From: Sulfuricurvum sp. IAE1
GTDB lineage: Bacteria > Campylobacterota > Campylobacteria > Campylobacterales > Sulfurimonadaceae
Assembly (NCBI RefSeq): GCF_004347735.1
Contig: NZ_SLTI01000042.1
Coordinates: 248,001 to 312,000, forward strand
Direction of reading: 5' to 3'
DNA length: 64,000 nt
Below are positions 1 through 7,203 of this stretch, piece after piece; the first letter of the stretch is position 1, and each line of letters opens with the position of its first letter. The notes under the pieces were generated by a model. The model was not told where the DNA came from and searched no databases. It worked only from the letters and a program-made list of their open reading frames with translations. A program made the position numbers and the translations under genes.

Positions 1-1119
1 CTCGCGGATCTGGCGGGCGTTGGCGGTCAGTTCATGGAGCTTGCGGGCAAACTCGGCCTCGACTTCCACGCTGTCGCGGATCATATCGATCATTGCGGAG
101 AGTTCGTGCCGCGACTCCCCGAGCATCCGGCTGGCACCTTCGACTTCGGCGGAGGTCGCTTCGTTCTCTTGTTTGGAGCGGACCAGATGGGCGATCACCT
201 GCTCGGCACTCTGGTGGATCGCGTCGATCTGCACCGACTCGTCCTCCATCCGCCGGCCGATCGCCAGCGAAGTCTGCGACAGCTCCGTCGCGACCGAGGC
301 GTTCTCCTCGGCGGCGCGCTTGGCACTTTGGACCGTGGTCTGCGCCGCGGCGATAAACGCATTGATCGAATGGGCCGTGCGGGCAGGTTCGTCGTTGCCT
401 TTGATGTCGAGCCGTTTGGTCAGATCGCCGTCCCCTCCGGCGAGTTCGCTCGCCATCGCCTCCATCGTCGAAAGTTTCCCGCCCACCGAACGCTGGATGG
501 CGAGCAGTCCCGCTACGATCAGGGCGATCAGCACCGCGACCGCCGAGCCTTTTTGGAGCGCAAGTTCGCGAAACTCCGCGTCCACGTCATCGATGTAGAC
601 GCCGCTTCCCGCGATCCATCCCCACGGCTCGTACAAACGGACGAACGTCAGTTTCGGCTGGGGCTCTTCGCTGCCGGGTTTGGGCCAAAGGTACGACACG
701 TACCCCTCTTTATCGTTTTTGGCCGTCTCGGCGAATTCGACGAACAGCGCTTTCCCCTCGGGGTCCTTGATCCCCGAGAGGTCGGTGTTGTCCAGCTTCG
801 GCTTGATCGGGTGCATCACCCCCCGAACCTCGGTGTCGAGGATGAAAAAATACTCTTCCCCGCGGTAGCGGAGGTTTTTGACGTGTTCTTTCGCCGCGGC
901 CTGCGCCTCTTCGAGGCTCATCCGCCCCGCTTTGGCCTCGCCGTCATAATAGGCGAACAACGAACTGACGGTATCGATTTGCGTCGTCAGCATCGTTTTT
1001 TTCGCGTTCATCAGTTCCTCTTTCGTCGAAAGCAGTGACTGTATCGCCACAACGATAAAAGCGAGGGAGACGAACCACGAAACCAGCGTCAGTTTGGTCT
1101 TGATCGTTAAACGGTCCAT
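1..1119 (-). CDS. Methyl-accepting chemotaxis protein, N-terminal part (cut by window edge)
   Basis: Inner-membrane chemoreceptor that would signal to CheA/CheW. The visible 373 residues show TM1 at about 11-30, a periplasmic single Cache (sCache_2-type) domain at about 36-185 with the typical YFFILD, MHPIKP, YLWPKPGS and PWGWIAGSGVYIDD strings, TM2 at about 190-208, then HAMP and the start of the coiled-coil signalling region; the hairpin tip lies off the left edge. The start is ATG with AAGGGG upstream. sCache_2 receptors studied elsewhere bind C2/C3 carboxylates, so an acetate- or pyruvate-like ligand is a reasonable inference only. The promoter carries a GCTACG direct repeat shared with the acetate porin gene, and the leader carries a terminator-like hairpin. 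Confidence 0.93.
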   Translation of the reverse strand, partial: MDRLTIKTKLTLVSWFVSLAFIVVAIQSLLSTKEELMNAKKTMLTTQIDTVSSLFAYYDGEAKAGRMSLEEAQAAAKEHVKNLRYRGEEYFFILDTEVRGVMHPIKPKLDNTDLSGIKDPEGKALFVEFAETAKNDKEGYVSYLWPKPGSEEPQPKLTFVRLYEPWGWIAGSGVYIDDVDAEFRELALQKGSAVAVLIALIVAGLLAIQRSVGGKLSTMEAMASELAGGDGDLTKRLDIKGNDEPARTAHSINAFIAAAQTTVQSAKRAAEENASVATELSQTSLAIGRRMEDESVQIDAIHQSAEQVIAHLVRSKQENEATSAEVEGASRMLGESRHELSAMIDMIRDSVEVEAEFARKLHELTANARQIRE

Positions 1120-1150
1120 AAAAATTATCCCCTTTCCTGTCAAAAATCTC

Positions 1151-1175
1151 AAAAACCCTCCGGCAGACCGGAGGG
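1151..1175 (-). terminator. Terminator-like hairpin in the MCP 5' leader
   Basis: On the minus strand an 8-bp GC-rich stem (CCCTCCGG / CCGGAGGG, 4-base loop) is followed by five T. It lies between the -10 box at 1191-1196 and the MCP start at 1119. No gene on this strand ends just upstream, so it would act inside the MCP leader as an attenuator or 5'-end stabiliser. The structure is seen directly; its role is inferred. Confidence 0.6.
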
Positions 1176-1190
1176 CTGTCATAAGGGGGA

Positions 1191-1222
1191 ATTATACGAC
1201 CGCACCGTAGCGCAAACGTAGC
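1191..1222 (-). promoter_or_regulatory. MCP promoter with GCTACG direct-repeat operator
   Basis: On the minus strand GCTACG occurs at 1217-1222 and 1206-1211, 11 bp apart, followed after exactly 9 bp by a perfect -10 box TATAAT (1191-1196). The same arrangement occurs upstream of the 113-residue gene near 21.7 kb and the porin near 50.4 kb. Two half-sites one helical turn apart, overlapping the -35 region, are what an OmpR-family activator would use. Confidence 0.7.
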
Positions 1223-1320
1223 AAAACCTCCCGAAACGGACATAAACGCCCCTTTTTTATCACCATAATCTCTCATTTTGGTTATCATGATCGTCATATA
1301 TTTTTTCGAAAGGGAGTGCG

Positions 1321-1938
1321 ATGGACGGGAACCGTTTCCTCGTGGAGCATCTGATTGCCAACGGCTCACTCAGCTCCCCCCGCCTCATCGACGCTTTTTT
1401 GCGCTGCGACCGGGTCCGTTTCGTCCCCGAAACGCTCTGTAACAGCGCCTATGGCGATTATCCCCTCCAGATCGGCGAAGGGCAGACCATTTCGCAGCCC
1501 ACGACGGTGGCGATCATGCTCGAACTGCTCGATCCGCGCCCCGGGGACAGAGTCCTCGACATCGGATCGGGATCGGGATGGACGACGGCGCTGATCGCCT
1601 GTGCGGTGGGGGAAACGGGATTCGTCGAAGGGGTCGAACGGCTGGAGCGGCTTGTGGCGTACGGACGCCGGAACCTCCTCAGATCGGGGGTGAAAAACGC
1701 CTCGATCGAGCCCGCCAAACCCGCCGTACTCGGTAAACCCGGAGAACTCTACGACCGCATTCTCGTCTCGGCCTGCGCCCCGAAAATGCCGCGTGAACTC
1801 CTTGAGCAGCTCAAAATAGGCGGAAAACTGGTTATGCCCGTCCGCGACAGCGTCTGGCGGATCACGAAACTCGAACAGGGAAAAGTGGACGCGTACGAAG
1901 TGCCGGGATTCCGGTTTGTTCCGCTGGTGGTCGTCTGA
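1321..1938 (+). CDS. pcm: Protein-L-isoaspartate O-methyltransferase
   Basis: Cytoplasmic repair enzyme that uses S-adenosylmethionine to methylate isoaspartyl residues of damaged proteins. The 205 residues match the usual PCMT length. The family signature GQTISQP is at 54-60 and the SAM-binding DIGSGSGW at about 80-87. ATG start preceded by AAAGGGAG. It stands alone, divergent from the MCP gene; the roughly 200-bp gap holds the MCP promoter. Confidence 0.95.
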   Translation: MDGNRFLVEHLIANGSLSSPRLIDAFLRCDRVRFVPETLCNSAYGDYPLQIGEGQTISQPTTVAIMLELLDPRPGDRVLDIGSGSGWTTALIACAVGETGFVEGVERLERLVAYGRRNLLRSGVKNASIEPAKPAVLGKPGELYDRILVSACAPKMPRELLEQLKIGGKLVMPVRDSVWRITKLEQGKVDAYEVPGFRFVPLVVV

Positions 1939-1978
1939 ATAAAATTAGGGGGATTGTCTTCTCTTGAGGAAAAAGGGG

Positions 1979-2055
<77 letters not shown>

Positions 2056-2100
2056 ATCACGGGTGAAAGTATAACCCGCGTTGGCTTAAGCGACGATTTA

Positions 2101-2559
2101 TCAGTGGACGGGAATGTACGAATACCCCTCATTCTGCCATTTAACCAGCCCGATCATCGCCGAGGGGATCGGCGTCACGAACGGGTAAATATCCTGCGTC
2201 AGGATCCCTTTACGGTGCATGCCGCTCTGGCATACCTCGAGCGTAATCGCGTACTTTTTGCGCATCGCCTCGAGCTTCGCCAGGATCATTTCCTGATCGG
2301 CGGCGAGTTTTTCATCCACCCCGTACTGGGTGTTTTCGAGATTTTTGACGAAATATTTATACACTTCGCCGTGGATGATGACGGCGATTTCGACCCGTTC
2401 CCCCCGCGCGGTAAAATAATCGGCGGTCGAGGGAACGCCGCCGAAAAACCGCGTCATCAGCGTCGACGTCTCCCCCGTCGTAAGATCGACCACGAACTTT
2501 TTGGTTCCGCCGTACGCGAGTGAAACCGCGCACACAAGGATCAACAGCGCTTTACGCAT
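2101..2559 (-). CDS. Exported DsrE/DsrF-like protein
   Basis: About 152 residues with an N-terminal signal peptide (MRKALLILVCAVSLAYG), so probably periplasmic. The rest resembles the DsrE-like fold: a KFVVDLT first strand, AVIIHGE, LEVCQSGM with the Cys position typical of the family, and a C-terminal segment ending in an EGYSYIP string. Members take part in sulfur handling or have no known role; the substrate cannot be told here. The start at 2559 is preferred over an ATG five codons upstream because GGGAG lies six bases before it and it opens the signal peptide. Confidence 0.75.
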   Translation of the reverse strand: MRKALLILVCAVSLAYGGTKKFVVDLTTGETSTLMTRFFGGVPSTADYFTARGERVEIAVIIHGEVYKYFVKNLENTQYGVDEKLAADQEMILAKLEAMRKKYAITLEVCQSGMHRKGILTQDIYPFVTPIPSAMIGLVKWQNEGYSYIPVH

Positions 2560-2641
2560 ATTCGGCTCCCGCAATTATAAAATTATTCGATTGTATCATG
2601 CCACTCAAGTGTAAAAATAACGTAAAAATTATCCGAAGCGG

Positions 2642-2653
2642 TATAATAAAGCC
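2642..2653 (+). promoter_or_regulatory. -10 box immediately before thpR (possible leaderless start)
   Basis: GGTATAATAAAGCCATG: a perfect TATAAT at 2642-2647 ends only six bases before the thpR ATG at 2654, so transcription should begin at or next to the start codon. No Shine-Dalgarno sequence is present. Confidence 0.55.
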
Positions 2654-3157
2654 ATGAATGCACCGCCGCGCCTGTTTCTTGCCGTCCCCGCCCTCCTCGA
2701 AAATTACGCGGGGATTTGCGACCGTTTTTCGGGGATACTGGAGGGGCGCTGGCGCGACGAAGCGGGGCTGCACGCCACGATCGCTTTTCTGGGAGACCGC
2801 TTCTCCCCTGCCCGCGTGATCGACACGGTGGAGGGGATCGATCGTTCGTTCGACATGTCGAGACTGGAGAAGTGGGATTATTTCTCCCGCGCACGCGTTT
2901 TCGTCGCGACGACGCACAACCCTTCGCTTCAGGGGCTGTATGAGCGCCTCGCGCCGCTGCTGGAGCTCCCCCCTGCCCGTCTCTCCCCCCACGTCACCCT
3001 GATGCGCGTCAAGCGCTTTTCCGATCCCGATGCCTTCGCGCAGACCTGCGCGCGGTTTCCCCCCTCCGGAGGGCTACTGGGCGAAATCGTCCTTTACGAA
3101 AGCCGCCTCCGCTCCGAGGGGGCCCTCTACGTCCCCCTGCACCGATGGGAGAGTTAG
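2654..3157 (+). CDS. thpR: RNA 2',3'-cyclic phosphodiesterase
   Basis: A 2H phosphoesterase that opens 2',3'-cyclic phosphate ends of RNA in the cytoplasm. The two HxTx catalytic motifs are HATIAFLG (His40, Thr42) and HVTLMRVK (His113, Thr115), spaced as in the LigT/ThpR family. The length of 167 residues is normal. The start has no ribosome binding site and sits about 7 bases after a TATAAT box. The 3' end contains the likely promoter of the next gene. Confidence 0.9.
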   Translation: MNAPPRLFLAVPALLENYAGICDRFSGILEGRWRDEAGLHATIAFLGDRFSPARVIDTVEGIDRSFDMSRLEKWDYFSRARVFVATTHNPSLQGLYERLAPLLELPPARLSPHVTLMRVKRFSDPDAFAQTCARFPPSGGLLGEIVLYESRLRSEGALYVPLHRWES

Positions 3158-3159
3158 GA

Positions 3160-3165
3160 TATAAT
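3160..3165 (+). promoter_or_regulatory. -10 box for the NUDIX gene, inside the thpR 3' end region
   Basis: TATAAT overlaps the region just past the thpR stop codon and lies within the longest reading of the NUDIX ORF. If used, it excludes the 3145 start and points to the ATG at 3169 or 3187. Confidence 0.45.
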
Positions 3166-3168
3166 TGC

Positions 3169-3759
3169 ATGCAAAAAAGCGCTACGATGACCATCCAAAG
3201 AGTCCCTTTCGGCCACACCGACCCGTCGAAAAAAAATGCCGTTTTCCTTGCCATCTACGTCGACGAAATCTCCCCGTGGAAATACTTTAACGACGACATC
3301 CGGCATCTCAAATGCCCCGCGTTCATCATGATCGACCGCTGGGACGGACGGATGGGGTTCCCCGGCGGAACGGTCAACGAAGGAGAAAGCCTCATCGACG
3401 CCCTCGTGCGCGAGATCAAAGAAGAGATCGGCATCACGGTCAAACCCGATCAGGTCCACCCGATCGTCAGCCACGAAACCCGCCTCGTCACCCACCTCTA
3501 CGGCCTGCGGGTGCTCGAAGCCGAATTTCTCCACATCTACTACCACATCCTCAACAACTTTTCGCGCTCGATCCTCCTGCACGCCTACGAAGAGGGGGAC
3601 GAATCGCACTTCATGTCCGAGATTACGGGGATCAAAATCGTCCCCGTCGTCTCGCACGATGGGAAAGGGATCAATAAATTCGTCGAAAACGCGTTCGCCG
3701 GAGCGACGCGCGAAGACCTCGACGTGCTGCTGCGCGAAGTGCTCGGAATCGATATCTGA
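3169..3759 (+). CDS. NUDIX hydrolase, NUDT16-like
   Basis: Cytoplasmic nucleoside-diphosphate hydrolase. The NUDIX box is complete: a Gly-x5-Glu-x7 segment leading into REIKEEIGI, about residues 50-72. The preceding DGRMGFPGG resembles the NUDT16 branch (RNA decapping / nucleotide clean-up), but the substrate is not determined. Three in-frame starts exist: 3145 (overlaps thpR), 3169 (AGGA nine bases upstream) and 3187; 3169 is used here. It follows another RNA-end enzyme, ThpR, which hints at a shared RNA-processing theme. Confidence 0.85.
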   Translation: MQKSATMTIQRVPFGHTDPSKKNAVFLAIYVDEISPWKYFNDDIRHLKCPAFIMIDRWDGRMGFPGGTVNEGESLIDALVREIKEEIGITVKPDQVHPIVSHETRLVTHLYGLRVLEAEFLHIYYHILNNFSRSILLHAYEEGDESHFMSEITGIKIVPVVSHDGKGINKFVENAFAGATREDLDVLLREVLGIDI

Positions 3760-3761
3760 GC

Positions 3762-4475
3762 CTACCGCACCCGTCTGCCGACGATGTCCCCGAAAAAGAG
3801 GACGTCTTCGAGGACCGCTTTTTCGCACAGCCCGTCGCTGCCCAGGTTGATCAGCAGCTCCCCTTTTTCACTGGCGAAGATGCGGTCGTTAAGCACCACT
3901 TTCAAAAACTCCCCGCCCGAAGTTTCGAGCTTCCCCCGCATCCGTGAGAGCTCCTCTTTTTCGGGGAACACGACGTCGATCCGACCGTCTTTTTTGTTTC
4001 CCCCCACCGCCTGCAAAGAACGGTTTTGCCTGGACTGCAGGTAATGTTTGAAGTTGAAAAAGAGGCTCAGGATGTCTTCGGAGGCGTAATAGTCGTTTTT
4101 GACCCGATCCCATTCGTCCCGCTCGATCGTCTCGCGCCAGACCGTTTTGGCCTCGTGGTCGAAGGTGTAGATTTTGATCGATTTTTTCGAATCGGTGCGC
4201 CGCGTCTTGGCGTATTTGTGGGGGATGAGCCTGCCGTCTTTGAGTATCCCGTGGCTTTCGTAGATTTCGACGCGGTTGTTGGAGAGGACTTTGGCGATCC
4301 CGCTCGTGCGTGCTTCGATGCGGATCGTGTAGGTTCCGTCCTCGCGCGTCTCGAAACGGGCATCCGCCACCCCCAGCGTGTCGAACACCCCATAAGAGAC
4401 CTCGTACGTGGCGCTCAGCACTTTGGCACAGGCCAGCTGCGCGCACAACAGCAAAACGAGGATCGGTAGTTTCAC
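3762..4475 (-). CDS. Exported DUF3108 family protein
   Basis: About 237 residues with a signal peptide (KLPILVLLLCAQLACA) and the beta-rich pattern of DUF3108 periplasmic proteins: an early YEVSYGVFDTLG strand, a conserved SEDILSLFFNFKHY in the middle, and a C-terminal KAVLEDVLFFGDIVG. Function unknown. GTG at 4475 is chosen because GGAAG lies four bases upstream; an ATG at 4508 would add residues before the signal peptide. The stop is 3 bases from the convergent NUDIX gene. Confidence 0.8.
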   Translation of the reverse strand: MKLPILVLLLCAQLACAKVLSATYEVSYGVFDTLGVADARFETREDGTYTIRIEARTSGIAKVLSNNRVEIYESHGILKDGRLIPHKYAKTRRTDSKKSIKIYTFDHEAKTVWRETIERDEWDRVKNDYYASEDILSLFFNFKHYLQSRQNRSLQAVGGNKKDGRIDVVFPEKEELSRMRGKLETSGGEFLKVVLNDRIFASEKGELLINLGSDGLCEKAVLEDVLFFGDIVGRRVR

Positions 4476-4523
4476 GGCGCTTCCTTTTTCACCGTAAAGT
4501 ATCCCCAAATCGCGCGGGGTTTG

Positions 4524-5378
4524 TCAAGCGCTCTCGCTCTCAAGCAGCCGCTCCAGCACCGCGACCTCTCCCACAGAGAGCTCGAAATCGAAAATCTCCA
4601 GATCCTCGCGCAGGTGCTCGGGAGAGGTCGAGCCGATCAGCGGAACGATGCCGCAGTGGTTGAGAAAGCGGTACAGGATCTGCGCCTCGGTTTTGTCGTA
4701 TTTCTGCGTCAGGGCAAAAAACTCGCGGCTCTCCAGCAGGTGGGGGTTGGCGGTGAGACTCCAGAAACTCTGGTAGACGATCCCCCGCAGGCGGCACCAT
4801 GAGCGCAGTTCACGGTCGTAGCCGCTCTGGGCGTAAAAACGGTTCTGCACCACCGCGGGTTTGACATCGGCATCCGCATAAAGCCGGATCAGCAGCTGCG
4901 GATCGTAACAGTTGCTGATCCCCAGCTGACGGGCGACGCCGGCGCGGTAGAGCTTTTCCATCGCCCGCCACGCGCGCAGCAGCATCGGATAGGGGTGCAG
5001 CGGCGAATGGAGCACCAGCGAATCGACGTAAGGGGTCCCCAGATTGGCCTGCGAGACAGCGAACGACTGCGCCACCTGCTCTTCGATCGGCGCGGCCGGA
5101 TCGTAGGGGACCCGGGCGGGATCGTGGCCTGCGAGAGGGGTGAATTTGGTCTGCACGAACAGTTCGGAGCGATCGACCCCCTGCGCTCGCATCCGACCGA
5201 TCGCCTCGCCGACCCCCGCTTCGTTATAGTGTTTGGGCTGACAAGCCGTGTCGATCCCCCGAAATCCCGCCCTCAGGGCCATTTCGGTCAGGTCGGCGGT
5301 ACGCTGCTCTTTCCACGCCGTCCCGTAAATCAGTGCGGGCATACGGACGTTTTCGCTGGTCATTACATAAGGGGTCAT
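4524..5378 (-). CDS. Aldo/keto reductase
   Basis: Cytoplasmic NAD(P)H-dependent oxidoreductase of 284 residues. The catalytic tetrad is visible: Asp in GIDTACQ, Tyr in KHYNEAGVG, Lys in FVQTKFTP and His in SLVLHSPLH. GISNCYDPQ and a C-terminal LIGSTSPEHL provide cofactor-binding elements. Start ATG with GAGGAGAGG upstream. The natural substrate cannot be read from sequence. Confidence 0.93.
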   Translation of the reverse strand: MTPYVMTSENVRMPALIYGTAWKEQRTADLTEMALRAGFRGIDTACQPKHYNEAGVGEAIGRMRAQGVDRSELFVQTKFTPLAGHDPARVPYDPAAPIEEQVAQSFAVSQANLGTPYVDSLVLHSPLHPYPMLLRAWRAMEKLYRAGVARQLGISNCYDPQLLIRLYADADVKPAVVQNRFYAQSGYDRELRSWCRLRGIVYQSFWSLTANPHLLESREFFALTQKYDKTEAQILYRFLNHCGIVPLIGSTSPEHLREDLEIFDFELSVGEVAVLERLLESESA

Positions 5379-5469
5379 CGCCTCTCCTCGCTCGGAATGA
5401 GAGAGTATAATCCGCCGTTCCTCAAACTCCTCTTTGCCCTGAGGGCTGCCGCCGTCTCTGTCAGCGTGT

Positions 5470-5475
5470 TATAAT
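5470..5475 (+). promoter_or_regulatory. -10 box for the 30-residue microprotein gene
   Basis: TATAAT at 5470-5475, followed by AGGAGG and the ATG at 5497. A second TATAAT lies about 65 bases upstream near 5406. Confidence 0.5.
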
Positions 5476-5496
5476 GTTGCGAAAGAGGAGGATGTC

Positions 5497-5589
5497 ATGG
5501 AAACGTTCTGGATTTTGTTCGCCGCCGCCGGGGTTTTGTTCGTCGTCCTCAAATTTGCCCTGCGCAGGGCCGAAGAAGAGGACGAGTAA
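5497..5589 (+). CDS. Small single-pass membrane protein (30 residues)
   Basis: An ORF too short for ordinary gene finding: METFWILFAAAGVLFVVL forms one membrane helix followed by a charged tail (KFALRRAEEEDE). It has an ideal AGGAGG five bases before the ATG and a TATAAT box upstream. The tail is acidic with a basic stretch at the membrane edge, giving a predicted N-out or peripheral-stalk topology. Function unknown. It converges with the truncated DUF1294 gene. Confidence 0.6.
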   Translation: METFWILFAAAGVLFVVLKFALRRAEEEDE

Positions 5590-5591
5590 CC

Positions 5592-5804
5592 TCATCCTCC
5601 CCCCTGATTCAGCCAGAACCATACCGCCCCCGATCCCAGAGCGGCATGGACGATCACCATCCCCGCAAACATCCCTTTGAATTTCTGCGTTTTGTGACGA
5701 AACAGCCGACTCCCGATCACCGCACCCGCACTCCCGCCGAACGCGGCGAGGTTCAGCAGCAATCGCCTTATCAAAAGAGCCCTGTCCTGCGCTCTGGAAA
5801 TCAA
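5592..5804 (-). pseudogene. DUF1294 membrane protein, 5'-truncated
   Basis: The last ~58 residues match DUF1294: LAAFGGSAGAVIG, then the hallmark FRHKTQK, then a second membrane helix. The N-terminal helix and the usual DK..A....RIPE segment are absent. Upstream of about 5765 the sequence becomes AT-richer and instead continues an unrelated ORF of the neighbouring island. A TTG at 5804 allows a 70-residue reading, but it has no good ribosome binding site. Best read as a gene whose 5' end was replaced by the island. Confidence 0.6.
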
Positions 5805-6563
5805 TTCCTATTTGAGTTTTTTTACTGCCGATGTCCGAAAGCATATTTTCTTTAAGGTTGAAATCTTTAGGGTCTAACCCAGCTTTCTCAAAGTCTCTCC
5901 CTGTAACATTGGCTCCACTGAGCACTTTGTTGGCCAGATCAATTGCCCCTTCCTTGGCCAATCTAGCCGCGGTCTCTTGTCTTCCGATGCCGGCAGCGCC
6001 AAGATCCTGGACTCCTTTCAATTCCGCAACTGCACTATTGTGTAGATTTTCAGCATTGGTTATAATATTGTTACCATTACTTGTTAAGGAGGAATCCATG
6101 AATCTATTTTTTTGGCTTGGATTACTTGCGCCAGTCGCATTGGCCATGGTTGGATGGTGGCTTGGCGGATTGGCTTTTAAGCGTTCATAAATACTTCTTG
6201 CTCCAAATCCACCGGCCAAAGCAGCAGCACCACCGATAAATTCTTTTGAAGCGTCCCAGCCTTCCATTGTACTATTAGCCATTGCAGCAGCCTCTTCTTC
6301 AGAGTAGCCAGCCGCCACCAAGGCTTGCTTTTCTTTTTGATAGGCTTCGTTTTTCACCGTCCCCTTAAAGTCTCGACCAAATGAATGCTTAATTGACCCA
6401 TCTTCAGATTCCAGCTCTGAAACTACATTATAGTTTCCATTCTCGTCTAGCACGTAGCATCTTCGCGATTTAACACTTGAACCCATCTCAAAAATCGTTG
6501 GCACGGGTATTGCTGATGATTTGTATAAATAATTTCTTCATAAAAAGCATCAAAAAGACTCAT
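5766..6563 (-). pseudogene. Island ORF of unknown function, frameshifted at the 5' end and cut at the 3' end
   Basis: A coding-like, AT-richer reading of about 245 residues (e.g. YVLDENGNYNVVSE, GYSEEEAAAMAN, then an Ala/Gly-rich hydrophobic stretch and LANKVLSGANVTG). The only strong translation start, GGAGAAAAAATG at 6563, opens MSLFDAFYEE in a different frame, which shifts into the main frame only through a frameshift near 6530-6545; a GTG at 6504 is the alternative start and has no Shine-Dalgarno. At about 5765 the frame runs into the antisense of DUF1294, so the natural C-terminus is lost. Not assigned to a family; looks like debris of a mobile element. Confidence 0.5.
6098..6190 (+). 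CDS. Possible 30-residue membrane microprotein, antisense to the island ORF
   Basis: AAGGAGG lies exactly five bases before an ATG opening MNLFFWLGLLAPVALAMVGW followed by WLGGLAFKRS: one hydrophobic helix ending in a basic tail. A TATAAT box is at 6061-6066. It lies fully antisense to the broken ORF, so it may be chance. The combination of -10 box, perfect ribosome binding site and a toxin-like short helix makes it worth recording. Confidence 0.3.
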   Translation: MNLFFWLGLLAPVALAMVGWWLGGLAFKRS

Positions 6564-6695
6564 TTTTTCTCCTTTATTTTTCATTGTCAGATCCTTTTTA
6601 TTTTGATTTACTCTATATACAAATTTCGCATTTTGGAACACTTTTGCAACAATAAATCGTTAACATTCAGCCATGCCTGAAAAAGGAAGAAAATA

Positions 6696-6992
6696 ATGAA
6701 AAAAACAGTAGCCATTCTACTAACGACCGTTCTGTTAACAACACAAGTATCTGTGGCCGAAGCGGCCGTCCCGGCGGAGCAACAGGTGCCAACAGAAACC
6801 GCAGCATCTAAGGCTGAAAATCACAACACCGCCAGTACAGAGGAAGGGCTTACCGCTACAAAGGTATTGGCCTACGCCATTATGCCTGTTGCGGTGGCTG
6901 GTTGGCTCATACAGACAACCCTTGAAACGGCGATCGGCGTCCCCATTTATGTCGTGAAGAAGATCTTCGGGTCAGAAGATTCAGGAGAATAA
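6696..6992 (+). CDS. Small exported protein of unknown function
   Basis: 98 residues: a signal peptide (MKKTVAILLTTVLLTTQVSVAEA), a short polar Ala/Glu/Thr-rich segment, then a hydrophobic stretch (VLAYAIMPVAVAGWLI) and a basic/acidic tail. AAGGAAG lies seven bases before the ATG. It is divergent from the broken island ORF. No family recognised; likely membrane-anchored on the periplasmic face. Confidence 0.6.
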   Translation: MKKTVAILLTTVLLTTQVSVAEAAVPAEQQVPTETAASKAENHNTASTEEGLTATKVLAYAIMPVAVAGWLIQTTLETAIGVPIYVVKKIFGSEDSGE

Positions 6993-7095
6993 GTGCACCG
7001 AAATTCGGTATCGAATTGGAATCCAAAGTACTCGAAAGTTTATTATCACGTTTAAAAGAAATTTATTGAAGTTGTAAAAGAATAAAACATAGAAG

Positions 7096-7171
7096 TGGTG
7101 GGTCTTGTAGGACTTGAACCTACGACCAACCCGTTATGAGCGGGTGGCTCTAACCACTGAGCTAAAGACCC
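7096..7171 (-). tRNA. tRNA with CAU anticodon, probably tRNA-Ile2
   Basis: On the minus strand: acceptor GGGTCTT paired with AAGACCC, D-arm AGCTCAGTGGTTAGAGC, anticodon loop CTCATAA (CAU), T-arm GGTTCAAGTCC, discriminator A and encoded CCA. The body (CTTTAGCTCAGTGGTTAGAG and TTGGTCG) resembles E. coli ileX rather than elongator Met, so the C34 is probably modified to lysidine by TilS to read AUA. Its -10 box is at 7186-7191 inside a GGAGCG/CGCTCC inverted repeat. Confidence 0.85.
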
Positions 7172-7178
7172 ATTCGGA

Positions 7179-7199
7179 GGAGCGCATTATAGTCGCTCC
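7179..7199 (-). promoter_or_regulatory. tRNA-Ile2 promoter embedded in an inverted repeat
   Basis: GGAGCG at one side and CGCTCC at the other flank the -10 box TATAAT (7186-7191, minus strand). The repeat lies between the end of rodA and the tRNA. It could fold at the rodA 3' end, but no T-tract follows. Confidence 0.45.
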
Positions 7200-7203
7200 T
7201 ACT

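Larger units (their letters stand above)
5766..7095. mobile_element. Foreign low-GC island at the 3' end of tRNA-Ile2
   Basis: About 1.3 kb of clearly AT-richer DNA lies between the truncated DUF1294 gene and the 3' end of a tRNA gene, the classic integration site for phages and islands. It holds one broken ORF, one small exported protein and one possible microprotein. No integrase is present, and I found no copy of the tRNA 3' end at the left boundary, so this would be a decayed remnant. Confidence 0.55.

Noticed and set aside
34-1038. Long plus-strand ORF opposite the MCP gene
   Set aside because: Antisense shadow of GC-rich coding sequence; the minus strand gives a full Cache/HAMP chemoreceptor.
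5740-5800. attR copy of the tRNA-Ile2 3' end at the island's left border
   Set aside because: No stretch matching the tRNA 3' end was found there by eye.
5831-6190. 119-residue plus-strand ORF in the island
   Set aside because: Its first 90 residues are the antisense of the broken ORF; only the last 30, with their own ribosome site, are kept as a low-confidence candidate.
7096-7171. Calling this tRNA elongator Met
   Set aside because: Anticodon CAU fits, but the D-arm and variable-loop region look like ileX-type tRNA-Ile2; kept as probable Ile2, which needs comparison with the genome's other CAU tRNAs.
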